IMG/VR virus record: IMGVR_UViG_3300034168_000204
Span: 1 to 38,352 of that record
From: a virus
DNA length: 38,352 bases
Direction: 5' to 3' (one strand)
Both the position numbers and the translations under genes were made by a program. Positions 6,863-13,539 of the stretch are shown in pieces. The notes beneath the pieces are model-generated. The model had not been told where the DNA came from and made no database searches. It was given only the letters and a program-made list of their open reading frames with translations. The first letter of the stretch is position 1; every line of letters begins with the position of its first letter.

Positions 6863-8331
6863 GCTTTCCCCTTTGATTTAAGCCAAGCAATGTTGCGCGA
6901 CTTGATCCATGAAACTGTTTTGTGAGTAATTGGCGCGGGGTTTGTATGCAGCCCTCGGGGGTAGACGCCATACTTTTCTTTGTACTTCACAGCCGCATAG
7001 CCCTCTTTGTATCCCTTCGCTTTTGCAAAGAAGATCAGCTCAGAATAAAACTTCTGATTTTCAGACACGGCCTCGCGCTTAGTAATCTCCAGTTCTGTCA
7101 GCTGGCCCGGCACGTTGAGCAGCTGCTTCTGAGCTTTCTCAAACCCGCACTCACCACAAACCCGATCAGGCCAGACCCATAAAGTCTTACAGGCCGGACA
7201 CTTGGCCTCGGTCTTTTCCTTTTCTGTGGGCTCTTTCTTTGCAGTCTCGGCGCCATTCTGCAGCTCGGTCACGCCCTCATCAAAAAGCTTGTCCCATTCT
7301 TTCCTAAACCGGAGGTAATTACCCGAATGATCAAGCCACAGGCCGTATTTTTTTCCCTCATAAGGCCGCATGATCCGACCCATTTGCTGCACATGACTGC
7401 TGAACGACTTAGAAAACGGCCTAGCCGACACGCCAATCATCACATCAGGGACGTCAAAACCTCTGGTCAGTATGTCTGTGGCAATTAGTCCGTTGATTTT
7501 CGTGTCAGGCCTGCTGAAATCCTCGATTGTCTCGGCTTTAAAGTCGTCATCCTCTTTGTAACTGATCGACACAAAGTTATAACCGCGCTCATTAAACTGG
7601 CGCACAAGGTCGCGGCCATGCTCAACACCGGAGGCAAAGACAACTGTCTTGCGTGGGCCACCGAACACTTCATTTGTTTTATTGATCCACTCTTCGACAA
7701 TGTCGCCCGTGATCTTCATGCCGCGCTCAGACACATCATCAGATGACCACTCTCCGGCAACCTTCTTGGCGCCTGTCATGTCGATTTCTTTGGCAATGTA
7801 GATCTTCAACGGAGTAAGCCACTTGTTCTCGATCAGCTCGCCAGTAGGCTTGGCACCTACTACATTCGTGTAGGTATCACCCAGCCCATTCGTAAAAGGC
7901 GTGGCCGTGAGGCCGATCACCTTCATCTCTGGGCGGTCTTTGATGAACTGAACAATCTGCTTGCGCTGAACATGACACTCGTCAATGATGAGCATAGACA
8001 CATCAGGGAAGTTGTCCCTGCTTTCTAGTGTCTGCGCGCTGCATACTTGGATCTTTTCATAAGGCCTGTAGCGCCAATGATCCGCCTGCATGACACCATG
8101 ATTGATTCCATAGTTACCAAGGCGGGTACTGGTTTGGTTTACCAGTACGATGCGGTCAAGCACCATCGCTACATTCTTAAGCTGCTTGGCCTGTTCTAGC
8201 ATGATGGCCATCGCCACCTCTGTCTTGCCAAACCCTGTGGGTGCGTAGAGTAGTTGGCTTGTGTGGCCATCCTTAAAACCCTGAGCGAGCTTCTCCACGA
8301 CTTCCGCTTGATGCGGTCTTAAACTGAGCAT
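6859..8331 (-). CDS. SF2 DNA helicase (DEAD/DEAH-like)
   Basis: A 490-residue helicase. Motifs are in order: Q-like RPHQAEVV at 5-12, Walker A APTGFGKTEV at 30-39, DECH at 117-120, TATPF at 142-146, TRGFDVPDV in the second RecA domain at 289-297, and motif VI QQMGRIMRP at 315-323. A zinc ribbon follows with Cys378, Cys381, Cys392 and Cys395. A basic C-terminal tail could bind DNA. This is a replicative or recombination helicase of the RecG/UvsW-like SF2 kind rather than a hexameric DnaB. It follows a ParB-like gene and precedes the primase with a 4-nt overlap. The ribosome site AGGAG is clear, with a small hairpin just upstream. Confidence 0.92.
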   Translation of the reverse strand: MLSLRPHQAEVVEKLAQGFKDGHTSQLLYAPTGFGKTEVAMAIMLEQAKQLKNVAMVLDRIVLVNQTSTRLGNYGINHGVMQADHWRYRPYEKIQVCSAQTLESRDNFPDVSMLIIDECHVQRKQIVQFIKDRPEMKVIGLTATPFTNGLGDTYTNVVGAKPTGELIENKWLTPLKIYIAKEIDMTGAKKVAGEWSSDDVSERGMKITGDIVEEWINKTNEVFGGPRKTVVFASGVEHGRDLVRQFNERGYNFVSISYKEDDDFKAETIEDFSRPDTKINGLIATDILTRGFDVPDVMIGVSARPFSKSFSSHVQQMGRIMRPYEGKKYGLWLDHSGNYLRFRKEWDKLFDEGVTELQNGAETAKKEPTEKEKTEAKCPACKTLWVWPDRVCGECGFEKAQKQLLNVPGQLTELEITKREAVSENQKFYSELIFFAKAKGYKEGYAAVKYKEKYGVYPRGLHTNPAPITHKTVSWIKSRNIAWLKSKGKA

Positions 8332-8343
8332 TTGATTTCTCCT

Positions 8344-8358
8344 ACCGGGTACCGCCCG
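8344..8358 (-). promoter_or_regulatory. Hairpin before the helicase ribosome site
   Basis: On the minus strand CCGGG and CCCGG form a 5-bp stem with a 5-nt loop between the ParB-like stop and the AGGAG of the helicase gene. It may isolate the ribosome site from upstream structure or protect the mRNA end. There is no T-run, so it is not a terminator. Confidence 0.35.
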
Positions 8359-8366
8359 GCTTCGGT

Positions 8367-9212
8367 TTATTTAGATTCTAGTGCCTTTTCTGACCTCTCA
8401 GCGCGCTTCTTCCAATAATTCATTTGCTTGATCATCTCAGCATTTTTGTTCTGGAATTCATTGCGTGATTGGGTCATTGTGCGAAGCTTAAACTCAAGGT
8501 CTTTGACCTCGGCTCGCAACGACTCTATGGTTTCTTGAACCTCTGCGCGCGCTTCCTCAGACACAGGCAGCGTCTTGATGGCCAGCATATCTTTGAGCTT
8601 TGTATTCTCTTCTGTCAATGCGATCTGCTCAATAGCCAGCTCATGCATCTTGTCATCTTCGGTGTACTCTGGCTCTGGCGGAGGAGGGGGCGCAGCTGAA
8701 CGGCCAATGTTTGTCGTATTCATTCTGCGACCATTCTTGTCAACCACAGATGTCTTCTCTAAACCCAACATCTTTTTGACACGGCCAACTGTAGAAATGG
8801 AAACATCGCATAGCTCGGCAATAAAAGCATCGGTTGAATTACCGTATTCAATGTCTTCCAAGGCCATCTGAACCACATAGCGGCGTTCTTCTGGGGTACG
8901 TGGCTTACCATGCTTGCTGTTGGCCTTTAAACAGGCTTTGAAAGCATCGCGCTTGGTGCCTTGATTGATGACCGCCTCAATGTCCAAGAACCCTGCGCGC
9001 TTGTGTGCGTGAAACCTATGGAAACCATCGCTTGGCCAGTAGGACTTGCCATCAAACCATAAATCAATAGGCGGGAATGTGTCTTTACCCTCAAGCAATA
9101 TCTCGGTGTAGTGTTGGACTAAGGGCTCGTCAATTTCTTTGCGGGGCTGGGTGCCGCCGTCTAAACGAATCTTTTGGAGCTTGACTCTCTCAATAATAAT
9201 TTCTGTTGTCAT
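8367..9212 (-). CDS. ParB/Sulfiredoxin-fold protein with HTH and coiled coil
   Basis: A 281-residue protein starting at the ATG after AAAGGAAAATA; a longer in-frame start at 9275 lies inside the upstream gene. Residues 1-90 are a ParB N-terminal-like domain with the signature SDGFHRFHAHKRAG at 61-74. Residues 105-150 contain a helix-turn-helix (TDAFIAELCDVSISTVGRVKKML). A Pro run (about 195-203) leads to a coiled coil (about 210-275). Such proteins bind specific DNA sites, and some are CTPases or nucleases. In phages they occur as partition-like or transcription regulators beside replication genes. No parA is visible. The start overlaps the preceding stop as TAATG. Confidence 0.8.
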   Translation of the reverse strand: MTTEIIIERVKLQKIRLDGGTQPRKEIDEPLVQHYTEILLEGKDTFPPIDLWFDGKSYWPSDGFHRFHAHKRAGFLDIEAVINQGTKRDAFKACLKANSKHGKPRTPEERRYVVQMALEDIEYGNSTDAFIAELCDVSISTVGRVKKMLGLEKTSVVDKNGRRMNTTNIGRSAAPPPPPEPEYTEDDKMHELAIEQIALTEENTKLKDMLAIKTLPVSEEARAEVQETIESLRAEVKDLEFKLRTMTQSRNEFQNKNAEMIKQMNYWKKRAERSEKALESK

Positions 9213-9400
9213 TATTTTCCTTTTGTTGATGTTCTTTTGGATGCGCGGCCTGCCCAGCAAGCGGCGCAGTGCCATTTTGTGTGGCCTAGTTGGATGCCAC
9301 CCTCTGGTGGTTTCATTTCATTGCAACTATTGCACTCCTTGTATTGATGTACCGGCTGCTTGCTGCCGATTGATAGTTGTTGGTTAGCAAATCCATTCAT
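9212..9400 (-). CDS. Small zinc-finger protein
   Basis: A 62-residue protein with CNSCNE (about residues 23-28) and CAACW (about 45-49), a CxxC...CxxC zinc-ribbon pair, followed by a basic tail. This is a common small phage protein type, and DNA or RNA binding is likely. The start overlaps the upstream stop by 4 nt, and its stop overlaps the ParB-like start, so the three are translated as a unit. Confidence 0.65.
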   Translation of the reverse strand: MNGFANQQLSIGSKQPVHQYKECNSCNEMKPPEGGIQLGHTKWHCAACWAGRASKRTSTKGK

Positions 9401-9600
9401 TTCTTCATGTTCCTTATGTAAACCGTGAAACTGTCTATTGTGACCTGCCCAAAGGCCGTCATTTTCTCTATCTCTTTGGCAACCTCTTCGATTGTGTCGT
9501 TGCGTATCTTCTGTGATACCTCGTTGATCTGTGACTTAACCATTTGCCGCTTGCGCCAGCCCATAGCCTTCTCCCATATATTTAATTCTGGTTCACTCAT
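9397..9600 (-). CDS. Small helical protein, unknown function
   Basis: A 67-residue protein starting after AAAGGAGAAAAACTCAT. The N-terminal half is basic (GWRKRQMVKSQ), the middle is a Glu/Lys-rich helix (RNDTIEEVAKEIEKM), and it ends in a predicted beta strand TIDSFTVYIRNMKK. It overlaps the zinc-finger gene by 4 nt. No family is recognised. Confidence 0.6.
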   Translation of the reverse strand: MSEPELNIWEKAMGWRKRQMVKSQINEVSQKIRNDTIEEVAKEIEKMTAFGQVTIDSFTVYIRNMKK

Positions 9601-9632
9601 ATGAGTTTTTCTCCTTTAGCTTGACTTTGATA

Positions 9633-10088
9633 TCATGCCCTAGCCTCCTCTTGAGCTTTGCTGCGCTGCTTGAGCTCGTAGTCCAACTTCACAATCAAGT
9701 CTGCAATATCTGAATCAATCAGGTGCAGCTTCTTAGTCCAGCGCGAAATCGTCAGCTTAAGATCATGGATAAACTCCTCTTTCATAGAGTCATCCGTCAT
9801 CACATCGACCATTAGCCTGTAGCCGCCGCCAGTGCTTCTGTCAGTTGGTAAGCTGACAAATGCGCGAACGTGTGTTGGCTCATCGGCCAATATCGTAATC
9901 CGGCACCGTTGAATCAGGGTTCTAGCCTGATCCCTTCGGTAGTTAATTGCCGCCTCAGTATCATCCCATTCAAAGTGGCTGTGAAGAATGCTTGATTTAT
10001 CAGCAGCCTCCATGATTACATCGTCAATCATCAGAACGCCGCCATTACGCCGCGCCATTTTCTCTAGTAGTTTCCGTTCTGCATCCAT
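9633..10088 (-). CDS. Conserved phage protein, unknown function
   Basis: A 151-residue protein with a good AGGAG ribosome site. It contains HSHFEWDDTEAAINYRRDQA at about residues 37-56, a motif (FEWDD-x-AA-xx-YR-xxQAR) that recurs in hypothetical phage proteins near replication genes. A C-terminal charged helix follows (about 105-148). The function is unknown. It is the first gene downstream of the pentanucleotide array in the same transcription direction, so its mRNA may carry the array as its leader. Confidence 0.65.
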   Translation of the reverse strand: MDAERKLLEKMARRNGGVLMIDDVIMEAADKSSILHSHFEWDDTEAAINYRRDQARTLIQRCRITILADEPTHVRAFVSLPTDRSTGGGYRLMVDVMTDDSMKEEFIHDLKLTISRWTKKLHLIDSDIADLIVKLDYELKQRSKAQEEARA

Positions 10089-10105
10089 AAGTTTCTCCTT
10101 GTTAA

Positions 10106-10795
10106 ATGCCTGCTAATCCCCGCCTTGCCAGACCTGTCCGATCCTCGCCATGCCTGCCATACCTTACAGCGCCTTGCCCCGCCGATCCAATCCGTGCCCT
10201 GCCTGCCGATCCGCGCCTTACCCTACCTCTCCGTGCCTCGCCTCTCCGTGCCTGCCTTTCCACGCCACTCCCGACCGATCCAATCCGCAACGAGCCATAC
10301 CTGCCATGCCGCGCCTAGTCATACCGAGCCGCAACCCTCCGTGCCTGCCGATCCAATCCTCACCTTTCCGTAACACGCCCAGCCTCGCCTGCCTCGCCCC
10401 ACCACGCGCGTCCCAGACGCTCCGTGCCATGCCTGCCCCGCCTTGCTTCGCCATGCCTTGCCACGCCACACCTGCTATACCGCGCCCCACCGAACCCGTC
10501 CACTACGGGCCATGCCTGCCGTGCCTTGCCTTGCCCCGCCCAACCAAATCGGGCCTCTCCACGCCTGTCCTGCCATTCCGTGCCGCGCCTCACGAAGCCA
10601 TGCCTCGCCTATCTCCGCCCCGCCTGCCTTGATGCGCCAAACCTCTCCGCACCGGGCCTTACCAGTGCTCGCCTTGCCACGCCTGCCATGCCTTGCCAGT
10701 CCTCGCCCAGACAATCCGCACCGCGCGTTGCCCCGCCATGCCTGCCTTGCCGGGCCGGGCCATACCGTTCCGGTACGAGCCCCGCCTCGCCTGCG
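10106..10795 (-). repeat. Degenerate pentanucleotide array, about 690 nt
   Basis: The stretch between two minus-strand genes is built of 5-nt units of the form CCNNN on the plus strand (GGNNN on the minus, transcribed strand), with occasional 4-nt CCTG units that shift the phase. Frequent units are CCATG, CCTTG, CCGTG, CCTCG and CCGAT. The 12-mer CCGATCCAATCC occurs at 10182, 10275 and 10348. Because 5 is not a multiple of 3 and few stops occur, every frame on both strands is open over long distances. These frames give repetitive Arg/Gly/His or Pro/Cys/Ser strings and are not genes. The minus strand has GG about every 5 nt, which would allow many two-tier G-quadruplexes. No gene is seen here. 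Confidence 0.85.
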
Positions 10796-10799
10796 GCGA

Positions 10800-11465
10800 T
10801 TAGTGGATACTAAACTTGGATTTAATTGTTTCCTCGCGGTCGCTCTCCACTACTTGGAACAAGCCAAACCCACAGCCAGCGCTTGCTTTGCTGTCTGGCC
10901 GGCCTGCTCCAATCCCTACCTGTAAGCCGCAACGGCTCACAAGGTTAATTACGTCAACAGTTTTAAACTGATCCATGTCAAAACGAACGCGCAGCTTAAC
11001 TGCCCATTCTTTGTACATCGGGCGTGATCGCACATCCACTACGCCAGTAGCGTTGCGGGTGTGAGCCGTATACACATCACTCTTGCCATAGACGCGCACA
11101 AGTGGAATGCCATCTTGCTTGTCCCAGCCGTCAGCCTCAACGAATGTTGAGAGCTTTGCCAGCGTCATCTTGAAGCCAACCAATCGGCAGGCCGAGATCA
11201 TTGCAGCGCGGAATGATGCAGCATTCACACCCTCCCAGCCATCCATGCTGCGGTAGCGGGCATCTTCTGCCTCTTTGTCATAGTCGCGGGCATCGCGCAC
11301 CTTCCTATTGCCTGCAGACTTGCCCTCCTGCATCTTGGCCATAAGCTCGGCCTTCTTGCTAAAGCGCTCGACAACCAGAGGCGCAATACCTTCAAGGTAA
11401 AGATCCACAGTTGCGAACTTGGGCGGTGAAATTACGTATGTGTTTTCGACTTGTTTGGTAGCCAT
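10800..11465 (-). CDS. Conserved phage protein with RAMP/Cas7-like features
   Basis: A 221-residue protein starting after AAAGGAATAAATC. The sequence order resembles RAMP (Cas5/6/7-type) proteins. It has an N-terminal strand with DLYLEGIAPLVVERFS (about 21-36), an internal NAASFRAAMISACRLVGF (about 81-98) like the SSLRG-AxR-helix of Cas7, a KLRVRFDMDQF strand segment (about 156-166), and a C-terminal glycine loop VGIGAGRPDSKASAGCGFGL (about 183-202) like the RAMP G-rich loop. I recognise it as a widespread hypothetical phage protein without a settled function. The RAMP link is my reading and has not been tested. It sits directly upstream of the pentanucleotide array in the same transcription direction. 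Confidence 0.6.
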   Translation of the reverse strand: MATKQVENTYVISPPKFATVDLYLEGIAPLVVERFSKKAELMAKMQEGKSAGNRKVRDARDYDKEAEDARYRSMDGWEGVNAASFRAAMISACRLVGFKMTLAKLSTFVEADGWDKQDGIPLVRVYGKSDVYTAHTRNATGVVDVRSRPMYKEWAVKLRVRFDMDQFKTVDVINLVSRCGLQVGIGAGRPDSKASAGCGFGLFQVVESDREETIKSKFSIH

Positions 11466-11521
11466 GATTTATTCCTTTGTTGAAAAATTAAAATTATTTT
11501 GGGTGTCGTTGCTTTTTTACG

Positions 11522-11821
11522 TCATTGGTTCTTCTCCTTAAACTTTTCCTCAACCAGCACCTTGAAGATGAATGTGTTCAGGTGATCTGTTGGCCAGCTG
11601 GGTAGCTGCTTGATAATTGCCAAAGTCTCTGTATTGGTCAGGTTCTTCCAGCGCTTCTTGGGCTTTCTGGGCGGGAATACGGGCACCCTTGGGTCAGAGA
11701 AGAAGTTAACATTGTCAGACCATGATGCCCAAGTAAACAGCCAGCGCCACATCATGTCTTGATTGCGGCATTTGTATTGGTACTCTGCCATTCGCAGGCA
11801 AGCTTCTTGTCCGGGCTTCAT
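11522..11821 (-). CDS. Phage protein of unknown function
   Basis: A 99-residue protein. It is rich in Trp and aromatic residues at the N-terminal half (MMWRWLFTWASWSDNVNFF), with a basic Pro-rich PPRKPKKRWK segment (about 51-60) and a helical C-terminus ending in Lys/Glu. It starts within an ATGA overlap with the upstream gene and has a GAGGGAAGC ribosome site. No family is recognised. It is probably a small cytoplasmic early protein. Confidence 0.6.
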   Translation of the reverse strand: MKPGQEACLRMAEYQYKCRNQDMMWRWLFTWASWSDNVNFFSDPRVPVFPPRKPKKRWKNLTNTETLAIIKQLPSWPTDHLNTFIFKVLVEEKFKEKNQ

Positions 11822-12096
11822 GCTTCCCTCGCTTTCATCATGTCGTCTGCCAAGGCGTAAGCATATTCAGCAATCAAATTCATCGTATTGCCACCAAAGT
11901 CATCTCTACCCTCTGCATTTCTATCCTCTGCATCTGGATGGTCTGGATGGTAAAAATCATTTATCCAATACTGGTAACAGATTGGCATAGCCTTGGCCGC
12001 AAAGTAATCCCGCAGATCCATACCGCCTTCACCGCCTACAGCTGTGACACGCGCTTCATCATTGATGCTAAATGTTGGTGTTGGGAATGCTTTCAT
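11818..12096 (-). CDS. Conserved early phage protein (MDLRDYFAAKAM type)
   Basis: A 92-residue protein with GGMDLRDYFAAKAMPICYQY (about residues 25-44) and a C-terminal NLIAEYAYALADDMMKAREA. The combination GM-x-LRDYFAA-xA followed by AYxxADxMxxAR is a recurrent small early protein of many tailed phages, with no established function. An acidic Asp/His-rich insert (about 47-68) lies between the two parts. It overlaps both neighbours by 4 nt, which fits a tightly coupled early operon. Confidence 0.7.
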   Translation of the reverse strand: MKAFPTPTFSINDEARVTAVGGEGGMDLRDYFAAKAMPICYQYWINDFYHPDHPDAEDRNAEGRDDFGGNTMNLIAEYAYALADDMMKAREA

Positions 12097-12260
12097 ACAT
12101 GGCTCCAGAACAGAATGATCCCAGCAATAATCACAATGAAGAAGATCGCATATGCCGGCCAGATTGGCTCGCGTCCATACGGCCCACTGATGGGTTCACT
12201 ATCGCAGTTAAACGCTTCGTGCATAGTGCGTGGGAAACGCTTTGTTGTATCATTTTCCAT
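12093..12260 (-). CDS. Small membrane protein, first gene of the early operon
   Basis: A 55-residue protein with the excellent ribosome site AGGAGGT 5 nt before the ATG. Residues 9-17 read FPRTMHEAF, a start shared with small early phage proteins, followed by GPYGREPIWP, then one membrane helix (about residues 36-52, AYAIFFIVIIAGIILFW) and the end SHV. It overlaps the next gene as ATGA (12093-12096). It lies 21 nt downstream of the -10 of the predicted early promoter. Its role is unknown; the N-terminus should face the cytoplasm. Confidence 0.75.
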   Translation of the reverse strand: MENDTTKRFPRTMHEAFNCDSEPISGPYGREPIWPAYAIFFIVIIAGIILFWSHV

Positions 12261-12280
12261 ACTTACCTCCTGTTTTAAGA

Positions 12281-12309
12281 ATATAACTCATGAATTAACG
12301 ATGAGTCAA
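12281..12309 (-). promoter_or_regulatory. Predicted early promoter of the minus-strand replication operon
   Basis: On the minus strand: TTGACT (12309-12304), a 17-nt spacer, TTATAT (12286-12281). The inverted repeat ACTCAT...ATGAGT covers the spacer and the edge of the -35 and could be an operator. The first start codon follows 21 nt beyond the -10. Confidence 0.65.
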
Positions 12310-12321
12310 CTACTATATCAT

Positions 12322-12742
12322 CATTTAAACAACCTCTTACCCGTTGACCCTCCCTCCCCCCAAGGGGTGGACAGTCTTCGACTCTTTATCAAGGAGCTTT
12401 GCCCAGTTGTTAAATGAGCTACCGGCCAGCCAAGCCGCCCTCCCCTGAGATCCCGATAAGGTCAGTTTTCACCATCCTTAACGATCAACTCCCAGCGTAC
12501 TAGGGTATGTGTCTTTTTAAGACGTCCTTGTTTATTCCGTTCGATTACTCTACTTGGAGGCGCGGGTCACGCCGAGGTTCTTGTGTTTCTTGAGTTCAGC
12601 CCATACAGGCCATTAGCTAACGCGCTCTGACGGCTGCGTAGGAGGAGAGACTGGGACGTTCACATGAAGCAGTGTTTTTCAAAACTACATTTCGTCCACT
12701 TTAGGAGCTTGCGGCGCTAACCCGCAACACAATCCCAGTCTC
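12322..12742 (-). ncRNA. Structured gene-free region, candidate large RNA
   Basis: No minus- or plus-strand frame here looks like a gene. The sequence holds several strong stems: GAGACTGGGA with TCCCAGTCTC (12733-12742 with 12647-12656, 10 bp) enclosing TTGCGG/CCGCAA (12709-12714 with 12722-12727); a hairpin 12449-12486 that, on the minus strand only, ends in a GAAA tetraloop inside GGT-GAAA-ACT, with a TAAGG/CCTTA stem and an outer GATC pair; GTCTT/AAGAC near 12515; and CATTTAACAAC pairing with GTTGTTTAAATG (12406-12416 with 12322-12333, one bulge). The GNRA-type loop favours the minus strand as the RNA. It could be a phage large structured RNA or a leader. No match to a named class was tested. 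Confidence 0.4.
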
Positions 12743-12869
12743 AAAAACAAAAAAGGCTGCTTAGAAGTGCGCCCGGTCGGAGCCTTGCTTAATGACTCTC
12801 CCCACAGAAAGCATTAAGTAAAGCGGAACGCACATCTAAACAGCCTAATCCATTGCCTCCGACAGCAAC
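12743..12869 (-). ncRNA. Predicted small RNA with terminator-like end
   Basis: On the minus strand, a promoter at 12904-12876 is followed by about 127 nt dominated by one long hairpin. AGGCTGTTTAGATGTGCG (12846-12829) pairs with CGCACTTCTAAGCAGCCT (12771-12754) at 17 of 18 positions including one wobble. An inner stem TTTACTTAATG/CATTAAGCAAG closes a loop with a further 5-bp helix. Directly after the long stem comes TTTTTTGTTTTTG (12754-12742), like a Rho-independent terminator. The rod shape recalls 6S-like RNAs, but length and sequence do not let me name it. The 5' segment GTCGGAG (12863-12857) can also pair with CTCCGAC (12782-12776) inside the hairpin, a possible switch or pseudoknot. Confidence 0.5.
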
Positions 12870-12875
12870 AACCCG

Positions 12876-12904
12876 TTTATATCAAAGATATTTGCGTTGT
12901 GCAA
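12876..12904 (-). promoter_or_regulatory. Predicted promoter of the small RNA
   Basis: On the minus strand: TTGCAC (12904-12899), a 17-nt spacer, TATAAA (12881-12876). It lies between the terminator of the resolvase gene and the long hairpin, so it would start transcription near 12869. Confidence 0.5.
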
Positions 12905-12914
12905 TACCCTTATG

Positions 12915-12947
12915 AAAAAAAATCCCCGAGGGGTTAGCTCAGGGATT
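12915..12947 (-). terminator. Rho-independent terminator after the resolvase gene
   Basis: On the minus strand AATCCC pairs with GGGATT (or CCCC with GGGG inside), followed by a run of eight T (12922-12915). It lies 57 nt beyond the stop of the RuvC-like gene and separates that transcript from the RNA region. Confidence 0.7.
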
Positions 12948-13003
12948 AAGGACAATCCAACAAAGGAGATGGCAACTGCAAAGAAGCCGGAGTTAATTCT
13001 ACA

Positions 13004-13465
13004 TCAATCTCCGTAAAGCGCAATGAATGCTGCATCAGCATAGGCCTGACCCACGCCCTTCTTGTCCAGCTCACGCCAGTAAGGCCACATCTGGATGGCC
13101 AATGTCCTTGACGCATCTTTATCTTTACCCATCAACCCAGCGCGCTTTTTCCATGCTTGAGGCGTAACCATCACCACAGGAATTTCAAACGCACCCAGTA
13201 CACCTTGGATCACGCCAGCCGAGTGACCAAACGAAAACATTGAAGCCACCCCTTGGCCCGGCATACTGCCCACCAGCTCAACATACGCCCTGATGTCATC
13301 ATCCCCATACATACGCGCCTTAATGATTCTTGCCAACGCTGCCGCATTCACTCTGTTAGCAGCACCAATCTTCATTGTTGGCATCTTGTGCCACTCAACA
13401 GGAGATTCATCACGCGAAAAAACTATGGCGCCAGACAGGCCGGGGTCTATTCCAATCCTTAACAT
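13004..13465 (-). CDS. RuvC-like Holliday junction resolvase
   Basis: A 153-residue enzyme that cuts branched DNA. It starts MLRIGIDPGLSGAI with catalytic Asp7, has YVELVGSMPGQG with Glu63, and FSFGHSAGVIQGVL (78-90), VTPQAWKK (100-107) and a C-terminal YADAAFIALYG with Asp144, the usual acidic set of RNase H-fold phage resolvases. The start at 13465 is chosen because the family begins with this strand; the in-frame extension to 13591 crosses the divergent promoters. The ribosome site AGAAAG is weak. The gene is divergent from the recombination operon and probably resolves junctions made by the ERF pathway before packaging. Confidence 0.85.
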   Translation of the reverse strand: MLRIGIDPGLSGAIVFSRDESPVEWHKMPTMKIGAANRVNAAALARIIKARMYGDDDIRAYVELVGSMPGQGVASMFSFGHSAGVIQGVLGAFEIPVVMVTPQAWKKRAGLMGKDKDASRTLAIQMWPYWRELDKKGVGQAYADAAFIALYGD

Positions 13466-13484
13466 AAATTTCTTTCTAAAAGTA

Positions 13485-13514
13485 TTGCAAGACATGAAAG
13501 TATGTAGGTACAAT
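13485..13514 (+). promoter_or_regulatory. Predicted promoter of the plus-strand recombination operon
   Basis: TTGCAA at 13485-13490, an 18-nt spacer, TACAAT at 13509-13514, 28 nt before the GTG start. It overlaps the leader of the divergent resolvase gene, whose own perfect TATAAT lies on the minus strand at 13529-13524. Confidence 0.55.
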
Positions 13515-13523
13515 GTGTTGCCG

Positions 13524-13529
13524 ATTATA
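13524..13529 (-). promoter_or_regulatory. -10 box of the resolvase promoter
   Basis: A perfect TATAAT on the minus strand 59 nt before the resolvase start. The best -35 (TTGTGA) is 19 nt away and overlaps the 15-bp palindrome at 13540-13554, so a bound protein there could repress this promoter. Confidence 0.45.
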
Positions 13530-13539
13530 CAGGAGCAAA

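Noticed and set aside
10106-10795. CRISPR array
   Set aside because: Period is 5 nt with degenerate units; there are no 25-40 nt repeats with unique spacers and no cas1/cas2 genes.
10102-10925. Long open frames in all directions giving Arg/Gly/His- or Pro/Cys-rich proteins
   Set aside because: They arise from the 5-nt periodic array, which is open in every frame; no ribosome sites, no domain, composition purely repeat-driven.
11938-12417. 159-residue plus-strand reading frame
   Set aside because: Antisense to two coupled early genes and to the predicted promoter; no domain or ribosome site.
12360-12430. tRNA-like sequence on the minus strand (GGTAGCTC..., loop TTGATAA)
   Set aside because: The D-arm and anticodon arm look partly right, but there is no T-arm and the acceptor strand has no partner, so it is treated as part of the structured region.
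12931-12950. tRNA D-arm-like GGTTAGCTCAGGGATTA on the plus strand
   Set aside because: No acceptor, anticodon or T-arm in register; it is the stem of the minus-strand terminator.
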